Shown here: in pieces, positions 24,761 to 36,055 of the stretch
Position numbering within the stretch: position 1 is the first letter of the stretch
How the letters are laid out: each line of letters starts with the position of its first letter
Origin: Phallus indusiatus
Lineage: Eukaryota > Basidiomycota > Agaricomycetes > Phallales > Phallaceae
Direction of reading: 5' to 3'
Length of the DNA: 64,000 bases
Assembly (NCBI GenBank): GCA_027605045.1
Contig: JAQFWX010000067.1
Location: 124,001 to 188,000 of the forward strand
Notes under the pieces: model-generated
The model's database searches: none
The model's input: only the letters and a program-made list of their open reading frames with translations
Told to the model about the DNA's origin: nothing
Program-made: the position numbers and the translations under genes

Positions 24761-25248
24761 TAGGGGGTTTCACGTAGGTGAACTCGCTCTGAATTCGCTT
24801 TAAATTCGACGGATAACTCCCTCTTGAACTCGTGGTGAAACTCTAGGTTATCATCGAGTTATCAGACGAGTTCAGATGGAGTTCAGATGGAGTTTGTCCT
24901 ACGTGAAACCCCCCCCTTCGGCAATTCCACTTGAATTCCAGTTCGCATTTTCACTAAAAATTGATGGGAATTGATGGACCAATGTGGAATTTAATAATAA
25001 TTAATTGGTACCTTATACGGGCATAGAAAATAATTTAATCAGATCAAAAAATTAAGCGAGAGTTCAGACCGAGTTAGCGAGTGGAGTTTTTGATCAAACT
25101 GGGAAAGCTCCAGAGCTGCTTTCCCACTGAACTCCAAACCAAACTCCAAAACTGATTTCCGGAGAATTCCGAGGACGAGTTCAAGACCGAATTCAAGACC
25201 GAATTCAGCCCGAGTTCACGTTGGAATTCACCTACGTGAAACCCCCTA
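24761..25248. mobile_element. MITE-like inverted-repeat element
   Basis: A 488-bp non-coding element whose ends are perfect 22-nt inverted repeats. The left end starts TAGGGGGTTTCACGTAGGTG at 24761 and the right end is its reverse complement, ending at 25248. TA at both ends may be the target duplication, as for Tc1/mariner-type MITEs. A third copy of the repeat (CCTACGTGAAACCCCCC) lies at about 24898-24914, so the first 155 bp alone also form an inverted-repeat unit, perhaps a nested insertion. The inside is full of GAGTTCA/GAATTC-like words and has no reading frame. Confidence 0.75.
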
Positions 25249-25306
25249 ATGGAGTCATGAGGTAATTCAGCAACATTTGGTTATACAATTAAACTACTAG
25301 ATGAGT

Positions 25307-25740
25307 TTGGACACTCAACGGCATCGGAAGGTGTAGTATAAACGCCCCTGAGGGTAGTGGACCTTTTTGGCACGAGAAAGTTGAGTCGCATCGGAAGAAG
25401 GTCTCATTTTCCTGCACCTTTTCCGCCAAATTTGGTTCTCACCAACTCCAATCGTATGCAATGGTGTGTTCAGCGTTGTAATGTTTTGTATGCTTCGTTG
25501 CACTCGGACAAGGAGCTTCAGACTACTTATGAAAAGTATTTATGTACCTGCCGATCCGGACTTTGGAACTCTTCCTGTAGGTTCCAGAATTTATTCGGTT
25601 GGTGTTGAGCCTGGTTGACGCTTCTTATAGTATCAACAGTAAAGGTGGAAGTACCGTGGAAATATGACATATTATGATCCGTTATGTAAGTAACCAGTAG
25701 GACCAATTTGACTGAACGCGGAACTGTATTGATGCTAATA
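25307..25740 (+). pseudogene. Array copy D, degraded relic
   Basis: Pieces of the 152-aa family occur in order on the plus strand. At 25340-25360 a piece of exon 1 (AACGCCCCTGAGGGTAGTGG) is identical to copy A. At about 25400-25460 an exon-2-like part contains GCCAAATTTGGTTCTCACC. At about 25485-25575 an exon-3-like part ends GATCCGGACTTTGG, close to copy B. A piece like the last intron of copy C follows at about 25680-25740. Exon 1 is truncated and frames are broken, so no protein is expected. Confidence 0.65.
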
Positions 25741-25925
25741 TATTATAATACGATAACAACTCTGCTTCTGAAAGTACATCTCATTGACATAAATATGTAA
25801 ACTACATGTAAACGAAAAAAAAAACACTCAAAACTAAATAAACGCGATACTGTAGGCATATGTACTGTACAAGAATAAAAGAATGAATTCACAATAAACC
25901 GAACCTACTTCCCCAGCTGCTCTGC

Positions 25926-27228
25926 TCAAAAGTCATCTTTTCCCCGGAACAAAATAGTATACACAGCTTTCCCCTTTCCCTTCATCCCGCCACTCCTCTT
26001 CTTGCTAACCAACCCATTGAACGTATTCTTCCCACAAAGCCAATCAATCTTTCTCAAATAATCCTGATGATACGGGTTCTCCTTTTCCCATCGTCTCTTA
26101 TACGAATCCAACACATCATAATACTTGTTCTTAGAGTCACCACTCGTGTACAATATATTGACCTCGGAAGCCGTGGGCGATTCGCGGAGAGCTTTGTAGA
26201 TCGCGGTTAACACTTCATATACGGTCAGATATTTGTCAGAATTTCCGCCGATGCGGATTTCCCAAGGGAGATGGGGCGATTGGAGGATCATGAGGGATGT
26301 TGGTGGGCGGGTTGCGTATTGGTGTAGTCCACCGTAGCCTTGTCGCATGAGGACCTCTGGTTTTTTGAGAAGGGAGTAAGAGAACGGTGGGATGGAGAGG
26401 TAGGCGTGCAGCTCCAAGGTTGATGGATAAGCTGGGAGATACAGTGTTTATTATGTAAATGAATGAATGAGTCATTTGAAAATTAAACTCACAGGAGAGA
26501 CTCGATCTTCTTAGTGGTCCGTCGACGCGAGTACTGTATTCGTAGTCGGTATCATCGTAATAGCGATCCGGTTCAATAAATGTCGTAGAGATTGGAGACG
26601 AAAAGCTAACTTGTTGAAAACTAGTGTCGGAACGCGGCGACATTTGATTTCGGGGCGACGTAATAGTGTTCGTAAAGTTCGTAGTACTACTAGTAGGCCC
26701 GAACAACGTCGCGGAGCGTTTGAGATTACCACTCCCAATTCCGTTTCCATTCCATGAATATGAAGGTGAATAAGTGTCACCATATCCTGTTGATAGACCT
26801 TGACGGGACCACGAGTTCATATCTGGCCGAGCTGGAAGACTTTGACGACGTTGACGTCCTGCAACACAATTTAAACAACAAAATTATGAGCGAAAAAGTC
26901 ATTACTCACTTGGAGTTTGAAAAGTTTGGAACCCAAGTGCATTGGATTGCTCTTGATAAGGAGACATTCCTGACGGAGAAGTAGAGTACTGATTGAAGGA
27001 GTTGTTGCCGTACGAGTTGCCATACGAATCGCTATACGAGGGAGAAAAAGTAGAAGGTTGTATCAAGCCGTTAGATTGGAATGCAGAATTTGGGCTTGAG
27101 GCATTCCCAAAATCTTGGAAATAGCCGTTTCCGCTTCCATTTCGTCTGGATGGCATGGGTGATACGAGTGGCGACACTGCTGGCACTGTGGACCGAAAGG
27201 GTTGGAAGGACTCGTAAGGGGATTGCAT
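25926..27228 (-). CDS. DUF6699 domain protein
   Basis: Three exons: 26910-27228, 26493-26858 and 25926-26431, giving 396 aa with introns of 51 and 61 bp. The first 220 residues are low-complexity, rich in Ser, Asn, Tyr, Gly and Pro, and likely disordered. The C-terminal part has the DUF6699 order: ELHAYLSIPPFSYSLL, then LPWEIRIGGNSDKYLTVYEV, LTAIYKALRE, a long charged helix and RKIDWLCGKNTFNGLV. The domain has no known function. The gene lies tail-on to array relic D. Confidence 0.85.
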
Positions 27229-29820
27229 TATCGATGTGTGTAAAGAGGTTAATATGCGAGATTTATACGAATAGGTTGAATGGCTGGTCGGTCGGACGAA
27301 GCATAAGAGAGAAGATCAGGAAGCCTCTCATATGAGAAGGCACATTTTGTTTGCCACTTGGACCACTAGCGGTTTAATGGACATGTTTTGTGACCAACGT
27401 TTCACAGCATCGACAGATCCTTCCTTTCTTTATTCGGACCTCCTAAGCCAAAAACGGGGGGGCTTCTCGTTTATGGCTTGTTGGCGATTGCCGATACCAC
27501 TGGCTTTTGCCCGCACTCTGGCGTCCAAAGTTGTCCGCGCGTCCTTGCAGTTTGTGACTGTCACTTACATACACTCAATGGTTTGTCATAGGCACAGCCA
27601 ACTTTTTTTGCGAATGCACATCATGATAGAGATGCTACGCACATTCACTCTGGTCATCGTCTAGCTATAATTGGGATCACGTTTATCATTTGACACGCTT
27701 TCAGCTGCTACGTGAAATTAACTAACATTTGATATACGATAGATTATATGGTATTTGCGCAGCGGTTTAATTCAGATTCATTCCGAGGTCCTTCCCGTTG
27801 TTGGAAATCTGAATCTCAGCGCTGTCATACTTCGAACAGATGTTTAAACTTCATCGATTTCTTGTTGTTCTGTAACTGGCTCCTGTGAGAGTGGTGACAA
27901 GCGTCCTTATATAGATGGAACAGGTCCGTTTTAAGAATCCTTCTTCTCGTACCAATTTCACATGTTTACCACATCTTTGGATTACCAATGATACATACCA
28001 CCACGATGTTCTGCCGTTCCGACGACAACACCGGCATGCTGAGTGTGAGATAAGATTGTCGCTATTTTCCTTAAATCGTATTTTGTTTGTTTGTGGATCG
28101 ATCAGGGTGGAGCAGAATCCATCTCCGGTTTCAAAAGGGAAAGAGATACCACAAACTACCTGATGCTAGCAAAAATTTGTCGACTAGAGTCTTTTGCGGG
28201 TCTACTTATGGTATCATCCTGGACAAACTGTTAGGACGCTCAACTTTCATAATACGTCAAGCTCCAAAGATAAAGATAAGACGTATGTATATGGTAGATA
28301 CTGGCCTTTCCAAACCTGGACTCCATTGTCACAGTCCAGGAATAAGTTTTACTTCAAACACTCGTGGTACTTGTAATAGTGAACTCAATTTCAATCGTGT
28401 CCGGATTGGATATCGATATCGTGTATCAAGCGCTCACATCCAGACTCTCGCTCATTCCCTTGCATGTAGCAAGGGCTCTGGATGCCCGTAGAATTTGCTT
28501 CCATGTAGCACTTGTTTGTATATATTTGTGGTTCATCACGTGACTTCACCCAACTCTTGTTGTCTATAAATTGTCAATAGGCGCAATGCATATGCTTTGT
28601 CCTTTCCGCTAATCGCTTGCGAATTAAGACTACCGTTATGAGCAAAGGCTTTTCTGATGCGACATATTGCAGCGTCTTAATATTGTTATAGAGTCAGTTT
28701 GGTTATCCTAATATCGAAATATACTACTTCTTATCTACACACTGAATGATGAACCCATCCTGCAAACTGAAGCCACTCTAAGCCACTTGTCGAAGTTCCG
28801 TAGATCTTGATCCATTCGTCAGGTGAGAAGATAATTTAAAGTCATCTTAACATACACACATTCCCCTCTTCGGCCTCAACACGAAATTTGAGATTTTCTT
28901 TAATAGTACCTAGAGTCTAGACTGTCATTTGCAAGGTATGCTTTCACAGAGATATTCGTCATATAAATACTCATCCCTTGAAACAGGCTGCAGAGCTTTT
29001 GGTAAACTCATCATTAAACACAGCCGGTGTCATGCCTGCGCTCTGGGGTGCGACCATGATGGTACATTTCAAGTTCTCCCTTGTAATTCATGTGCCCTAA
29101 CGGAGAATGTACTCGAAAATTTCGAGACTGGCCCCCTACTCCTACTAAGAGGAAAGCTCTGACAGGACTGTGTTGAAAAAGAAGGGCCGGTCCGGCGGTC
29201 ACCAAAAGGGCTGAGGGCCTGAGGTATCCGAGGTATATACCGTTCTAGAGATGTATATGGTGAAAGAACATTACATCTATTCTATATGATTCTCTGGTAT
29301 ACAATAGGCATCTCAGCTACAAGAAACTGTGAACGCTGCACCCTACATGCAAGGGAGTTGGCGACCTCGGACGCCTCTAGTGATAATACAATAAACAACA
29401 CAGCTTTTTAGCACTCCTTTGTGTCGGAATGTGTGCGGGAGATCAAACCGCATATAGAAAAGTAGGTTAGCCGAAAAACTCCGACTCGCAACCACACTAT
29501 GTGTGTTGATTAGCCCACGTTGCCATAACGCAGTCCATCTTTATAAGGTACGTGCTATGCGCGAAAAGGGAGACGATAGGTCTCTCTGCGATTGGAACCA
29601 TTGGATATAGAACATAGCCTTGACAAAGGGGAAGCTTGGAAACTCAAAAAAGGAGAACTTGGTGAGCGGGTAAGAACTCTCCTTACTATGACAGCAATAG
29701 CGCCATCATGTGGCTGACTCATATCTTCAACGTTAACTTTGTTCCCTGATGCTATAAGTACGAAGTTTTTTTAGATCAGAGAAGACTTCAATCCCACTTT
29801 CTTTCTTTCTCTCTCTTACC
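27229..29820. other. Long spacer, only weak coding hints
   Basis: Separates two DUF6699 genes. A 134-codon plus-strand frame (28087-28491) has no domain. On the minus strand around 28731-28816 a short stretch reads EWIKIYGTSTSGLEWLQFAG, and 28990-29065 reads APQSAGMTPAVFNDEF. These may be exons of a small unrecognised gene or a remnant, but I could not join them. TATAAGTA at 29753-29760 probably serves the next gene. Confidence 0.35.
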
Positions 29821-30585
29821 ATGGCGTATTACGCAGTGCCTGTTCATTCTCATCCAGTTATGACAACAGGTATAGCTGCCGCAATACCACTACCGCCCTC
29901 TCCATACGGCTCGCCCTACGCATCACCTTATGTCTCGCCTTTCGCCTCTCCCGGCGCTGTACTTGTTCCTCTACCACCGTCCCCAATGATTCCCGTAATC
30001 GCGTCCCTTCCTGGAACACCGTCGCGATCAAACCCTCTCCCACTGCCACCAGCGCCGTCTACGACGCTCGCCACCGACTTCCTATGCCATTCACTTCTCG
30101 CATTCGATCCATACGATCCCAAACTCATATGGGATGTCCGCAGTCCTCCAGAAACAATTCGTACGAACCAGTCACGGCCCAGATCATTACAACATTCGGC
30201 TCAACTGCGCGAGCACGCTGTGTCTCCCCCATGGACATTTATTCGCATCAAGTGCTCCTTGCTACCTTGGATCATCGAATACGAAAATCCTGCAGGTATC
30301 AAAGTAGGAGATATATTTGAGGTTCTTTATAACTTTCTGAGGGAACGCGTCGACAAATATGTCTGGAGAGACGAAACTCCCGAGTTTCAAGATAAGCTGA
30401 TTGATACGTGGCGGAGGCGGTGTGCGCGGGAAGGTGACATCCGTGGGAGAAGGTTTAGATTGGAAGAAGAAAATGCGGGTATTAGAAGGGTGGATTGGTT
30501 ACTCTGGGATCATGAATTTTTGGGATTGGAATATATCGGACATGCGGAACCGGAGACGTGGGTTGCTCATTTTAGATCCAAGTGA
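29821..30585 (+). CDS. DUF6699 domain protein, intronless
   Basis: Single exon of 254 aa. The first 80 residues are Pro/Ser/Ala-rich (PLPPSPYGSPYASPYVSP), then the DUF6699 domain: FLCHSLLAFDPYDPKLIWDV, WTFIRIKCSLLPWIIEY, VGDIFEVLYNFLRERV, a helix with WRRRC and IRRVDWLLWDHEFLGLEY. A TATA-like box lies about 60 bp upstream and the leader is CT-rich just before the ATG, which supports this start. Function is unknown. It is the best example of the family in this window. Confidence 0.88.
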   Translation: MAYYAVPVHSHPVMTTGIAAAIPLPPSPYGSPYASPYVSPFASPGAVLVPLPPSPMIPVIASLPGTPSRSNPLPLPPAPSTTLATDFLCHSLLAFDPYDPKLIWDVRSPPETIRTNQSRPRSLQHSAQLREHAVSPPWTFIRIKCSLLPWIIEYENPAGIKVGDIFEVLYNFLRERVDKYVWRDETPEFQDKLIDTWRRRCAREGDIRGRRFRLEEENAGIRRVDWLLWDHEFLGLEYIGHAEPETWVAHFRSK

Positions 30586-31486
30586 TATTCAAAGGAGCGG
30601 TGATATATTTATTGTCTGATTTTTAATGTATACGCGATAATTTTCAGAGTGCTCGTAGCTTGTACTACTAGTTCTTTCTGTTCAAGATGTCTTCTGCTAT
30701 GGAATCAAATTTGCATAGCATGGCACCTTAGTTCTTTGTGTTATGTACCTTGCTTCTCTGAGTTATCCATGCTCCAAAAATACAGAGTTAGTTCACAGGA
30801 TCGAGTATAGCCCTAAGTTGTGTACCGCGAGTGCCGCTACCTGCCAGTGGAATAGCAAAGTCAAGCAAGGTATACATACGGCATGCACCAATACTTAGTA
30901 GTACTATACTAGTACTCTTACTACTCCGTGTGTACTTCAGTACCCCGTTATGCATCGTATGTGAAATCACGGATTTCCTTTGCCACTCATGGCAAATCAA
31001 GATCATTGCCAGACTTGTGCCTGATCCAATGCCAGACTATTTCTGACTCCCAGCGGGTGTCACGATCACGTGACAGACGCGTAAACAAACCCAAACAACA
31101 TCTCCCACGAACTGTGTACTTGGACGACGACGCATATATATGCGGTGCCGTGCCGATTGGTTGGAGCCCTCCCCCTCCGGTCACACATTTCATTTTGTAA
31201 TACTGGCTTCACAATTAGCGCCAAATGCATTGGAAGAAGAATTTGATAGTGGCGGAGCACGAAACGACAGCCAACAGCGTTTGCCACCATGACCATCAAC
31301 AACTTTTGCTTTTCGTCGAAGCTTTTCGTTACAGCCGTTCTCCCTCTATGTACTGAAGAACGATGAACTAGGAAAAATGAGTGTGACGTACTCGGATCAA
31401 ATGTATGGACACGGTGTTTAAGTGTCAACTCATTTTTATAACTCTTGCCTTCAGACACACTCTTCTTTCTTTCCTTGTCGTCAGTA
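30586..31486. other. Intergenic, nothing recognised
   Basis: Overlapping 60-130 codon frames on both strands without domain support. TTTTTATAAC near 31433-31442 may be the core promoter of the kinase gene. Confidence 0.45.
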
Positions 31487-32646
31487 ATGTCAAAAATGTC
31501 TCATATTATCACGGAACTCAACCCCACGTTTCAACAAATCACACGCTATGAGCACGTTCTCGACTTTGGGCGGAGTTCTGCGAACCAAGGCGGAACAGCT
31601 GACATATGGAAGGGAATGGTTCAAAACAGTAAAGACGTGGTAAATGAAATACATTGCATTCTACTTCAACACGCTCTCACGTGTATACACAAAGGTTGCA
31701 GTCAAACTTCCGTTAGCAGGGCAGAACGTGAACGCGATCGAGGTTAGAGACCGCTTTGCACCCATCTTTTCCGGCAAGAAATGTGCTCACGTATACCTTC
31801 AATCTTGATGAATTAGCGAGAAGCAAAGATTTGGGCTTTATTGAATCATCCAAACATTGGCGTTTTTCAAGGCATTTGTGACGTGGAAGGTCGACTTGCT
31901 CTCGTAACGTCTTGGTACAGCAACGGCAGCGTGAATACCTACCTACGGGAGAGACCATCAGTTAACCCTAGAAGTATTGTGAGTTGATTTTATATCTTTT
32001 GCCAGAAACTTTCGTTTATTGAGTGGAAATATATGCTATTCTAGATAAACGAAATCACTCAAGGCGTCGCGTACCTTCATGCTCGTGGCATTGTTCACTG
32101 TGACCTAAAAGGAGTTCGTACTACATTTCCCTTCATCTTCAACCATTATTGGCGCGTTTCTTAATTCGTGTACAGGACAATATCATGATAGACGACGACG
32201 GTCACGCCAAACTCATCGACTTTGGGCAGTCCCATATTTTAAGGCCCGATTTACCCGACGGCGGTCCTCCAAGACCAGCTTGTTCATTACGCTGGTGTGC
32301 CCCAGAGTTTCATTATTGGGAGCATGCAAAACCAACGTACGCGGCAGACGTGTATTCATGGGCATGTACCGTTCTTGAGGTATGTTAAAACTTCTGTCCC
32401 TTCTAAAAATAAAGAACTCATATTATACACACACAGCTATTAACCGGACAGTTGCCTCATGCTGATATGAACGATAGAATGCTTTATATTTCAAAGTTCA
32501 GGAGACCGGTTATTTCGCCGGAAGCAATCATATACCAGATCAATGACCCGGATTCGCTTTGTCAGCTCCTGCATCAATGTTGGGGAGAAAAGGACGCCAG
32601 ACCTAGTATTGAAGAGATCAAAAACCGGCTAGAATTCATGCTATAA
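31487..32646 (+). CDS. Protein kinase, TKL-like
   Basis: Six exons, all with phase-0 junctions: 31487-31639, 31695-31742, 31817-31978, 32045-32113, 32176-32379 and 32437-32646, giving 281 aa. It is a kinase domain with almost nothing else. ATP-binding lysine in VAVKLP (Lys55), helix-C glutamate in REAKIWALLNHPN (Glu69), catalytic loop VHCDLKGDN (Asp141, Asn146), IDFGQS (Asp159) and CAPEF are all present. The catalytic residues are intact, so an active Ser/Thr or dual-specificity kinase is expected. The Gly-rich loop is unusual (NQGGTADIWKG). Such small TKL-like kinases are expanded in Agaricomycetes. Substrate unknown. Confidence 0.88.
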
Positions 32647-33252
32647 ATCATCAAACCATCCCCTTTCAAATTCCAAAACTCTCGAAAACTTGCATCGACC
32701 CTAATTTTACTCATATGGACTGCCACTATCATCCATTTTCACGCATTTTATTTCATTTTGCTTTCCTTATTGTGTTTTGCTGAAATGTATCCGCTATCCA
32801 GTTTTTTTGTCAGTTCAACTTGCTATATCATACAACCATATCGTCTAGTGTATCACATTTTTTAGTCTTCAATTGTCATATTCTGTTTAGTAATAAATAC
32901 TTTACAAAACTTATATCATTTCTCTGCGAGAAAGGAGCAGATCTGGATCTAAGTACCCGCGATGTGTGGAAAGACGGTGTTCATTACGATCATGTAGGAT
33001 GCTGTTAGGCACACTGTTGGAAACAAGGGGCTGGTACTAACGGTAAATCACCTCTCGTTGACTGATCTTTGACTAACATAAACCGAGAAGCATTTGCCCC
33101 GAGATTACCTTCAATATATTCTACGCAATTAGCACGCAATGCTCTTTGATACATCAGGCGCATCTCGTCAAAAAAAACCTTTCACTATACATTCCTCTGT
33201 AGTTTATAGTACGTAACACATCGGGAGAGAAAACTATCCAATCAGTTTAATT
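32647..33252. other. Convergent 3' flanks
   Basis: AT-rich DNA between the ends of the kinase and the first MDR gene. Nothing recognised. Confidence 0.45.
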
Positions 33253-34910
33253 CTACAGGGATTCACCTAAAACGATAACCGGCTTGGCAGTATTATCCCC
33301 TTTCATCGTATCAATGAGACCCTTTTCAGCTGATTCGATACCATAGTACAGCTGTTCTTTATGGTCAATTTTCCCTTCAGCTACTAGCTTGGGGAATTCA
33401 GAGTAAAATTCCTCGGCTCTCTCTTTGAGAAAATTGGAAACAATGAATCCATGGATTGTGAGACGTTTGAATATGATGTTATTTAAATTCTGAAACAAAA
33501 AAAAACGGGATTAAATTGTTATGAATTAGAAATAAATAATTTCTCACTTTTACACCATGTGGATTTGGATTGTTGTATGAGGCAATTCCTCCACACGCAA
33601 TTATACGTCCAAACGGTTTTAAAGCATCAAGAGCAGCTTCAAGAGTTTCACCTGAGGCATAAATGATATCAAGCGTCATATCTGACAAAGAGATGGCGCA
33701 ATACACTCACTTCCAACCTACGTGAAATTTCAATTCCAATGAAACTCAAATCAATGAAACATACGGGGGATAAAACGTACGTTATCCCAAAAGATATCAA
33801 TTCCGTGCCCAAGTTCCGCTAAAGCATCTTTGGTATTTTTCGTCTTATAATTGAAAACAACGTCAGCCCCCAAGCTCTTGACATATTCCACTTTTTCATC
33901 GGATCCGGCTGAAGCAATCACTTTGAGTCCTTGGATTTTGGCGAGTTGAACGACTCCTCTGAGTGAAAAAAATTCGCCTTTGAGTTGAAGCAGAAGCATA
34001 TCGTTGGACTTACGCTCCTACTGTTCCAGCAGCAGTAGATACAAAGACAGTCTCACCCTGGCGCATTGAAACAATCAATACCTATAAACGACAGAGAATT
34101 TTTGAAGGAATCGGTACCGGCTTAGCATATGAATACTCTGTCCAGCCGAAGTAGGCGGTCTGCCCTGTGAAAGTAGGTGAAGGTGAATCTTATAACTAAG
34201 CCCATTGCAAAAGGTTGCTCATTTACCTGGCATTCCCAAAGTTCCCAGATACACGCTCCAAGGAAGATTTTCCTCATTCTTAATTATTCTATAAGATGTG
34301 GGATCTTTGAGTATAGAGTATTCCTGAAAGCCTACGAATCATAATCATAATCAAAGATCGCAAACCCATATTGCGTGGAAAAGATATTAGGCTGCACTGA
34401 CTGAAAAAACCGTATAAATGATCCCCGACCTTATACTCGGAATTTTCGGAACGTATAACTACTCCAATGCCAAAATTACCTATCCTATGACAAGGCAGAG
34501 ATTATTTTTTTTTTGGAAAGAGTGTTTTTAGCTAGACTTTAGGTGGACTGACGGTTCGCCTAACGTAAAAGGGGCCTATAGGAAACCATCCATCACAGGA
34601 GACAACGACGTTCGAGGTGAGATTGATACTCACATTGTAGGTCGTCTTTGAGGGATGTCGCATGCGACCTCTCATATAAGGATCAATAGCTAACGCTTTC
34701 GTCTTGACGAGGATTCCTCCTTCCAAAGGAGCATCCAGATCAATCTTGGAAGTAGAATCAAGCTTTAGAGTAACCCCGAGTTCCGGATAATCTTTAAGCA
34801 TAAGGAAAGAGAGATTAGTCAAAAGAGCATATGAATTCAACACGATGACTACACCGACCTTCAGGCACCTTGTTGAACAGGACTCTCTTGTTCACAATTG
34901 TGGAGGTCAT
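33253..34910 (-). CDS. Zinc-free MDR reductase (LTB4DH-like), copy 1
   Basis: Eleven exons: 34859-34910, 34634-34791, 34553-34575, 34402-34484, 34227-34331, 34118-34164, 34014-34057, 33781-33958, 33711-33717, 33548-33651 and 33253-33489, giving 345 aa. It belongs to the NADPH-dependent double-bond (enone) reductase group of medium-chain dehydrogenases, related to leukotriene B4 12-hydroxydehydrogenase. Motifs: AIDPYMRGRM near residue 55, VGDHLYGFF, LGMPGQTAY-like turn, the nucleotide loop STAAGTVGAG and ASAGSDEKVEYVKSLGAD. It has no zinc-binding cysteine block. Exon nine is only 7 nt (GTTGGAA) and supplies Val-Gly before SETLEAAL. The gene pairs with the plus-strand copy at 49546. Confidence 0.92.
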
Positions 34911-36055
34911 TGTGCGATATAATGATACTGGTGGCGTGATTTAGAAGTTTAGAGTGGGGTGCTCTTTATATGCGAATCACGTATTTCACGCGGACTAGCG
35001 GATAACCAATCGGTGTAGGATGTGAGATGGCACCTCTGTTGCCGGGAATACAGGCTCCATTTGGGTTGTAATTGTTCAAATATAGCTGTTAGGACTGGAG
35101 ATAATAAACATTATGTAATAACCGGCTGTAGGAGTGAAGTTTCTGAGGATAGATATTGCAAACATTGACGTGATCTACGCGTCAACTGCATCACATCATA
35201 ACTGCGGCAAATATGACAATTTCTCAGCAAAGTGACGAGACATGAAAAGGCCCAAATAGAGAATTACATACTTGAATCAAATAGAGTTCTCCACGTGCAC
35301 ACTGAACATAACAGTTGACATAGTGTGAGGTGTTCTGGTATTCGACATACGCCCGGGGAGAACCAAAACTATTTTCCTCTTCCGATCCGTTCCTTCGTCA
35401 AGATTTTATGATTTCCCCAACCAGATTATATTGAGAGGACCCATGTTGATGAGCGAGCTTGAAAAGATTGATAGGCGTGCGTTCTTTCGAAGGTCTGTGT
35501 ATTTGTATCGTGTCCGCTGGGCTTATAGGCTTGGGATGTATTAACACATGTTACCATGAACCACGATCCCAGAGAAAGCGCATAATCCGTCGTCGTTAAC
35601 ATCTTGTAACACGATTCATGATGGATATTGGAAATCGGGAGTGGAAACAATTTTAAACAGAAAGGCGCCCACTGGGGGAGAAAACCGAAACTTCCTCCAT
35701 CCAGACGCGTCAGCGTGAGTAACATATTCGCTCATCTTCGCTGTTTTGCTATGGTTCATCATAGCTTATTTGGCAAAGTAAGTTTATCATTAGAAATTTT
35801 AAAATACAGAGATGATGAAGTCCGCGTAGGTCAACTGGTTGAGAGTCCATAGGACACAAGGCTCTTGGACGACAATATATCATCGTGTCCCTATGACAAG
35901 GACAAGAGCACGCAGACCTTATTCCCAACGGACTGGTAAATGGTTTTTAGGAATATAAAGACCGACAAAAAATCCCAACAAGGCAATCAGTCAGGCTCTT
36001 CCCCCCCCTGCCTAATCCACTGAGACACGTCTCAAATCGTCTTAAACTATCTACA
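34911..36055. other. Divergent promoter region
   Basis: Lies between the 5' ends of MDR copy 1 and the protease-like gene. Overlapping frames at 35426-35852 on both strands have no domain. Nothing else is recognised. Confidence 0.45.
34961..34970 (-). promoter_or_regulatory. TATA box of MDR copy 1
   Basis: TATAAAGAGC on the minus strand, about 50 bp before the ATG at 34910. Confidence 0.5.

Noticed and set aside
24761..25248. CRISPR-like repeat because of repeated GAGTTCA words
   Set aside because: Spacing is irregular, ends are inverted repeats and the genome is eukaryotic. A foldback transposon fits better.
28087..28491. 134-codon plus-strand frame
   Set aside because: Another frame of the same region reads equally well and no family is recognisable in either.
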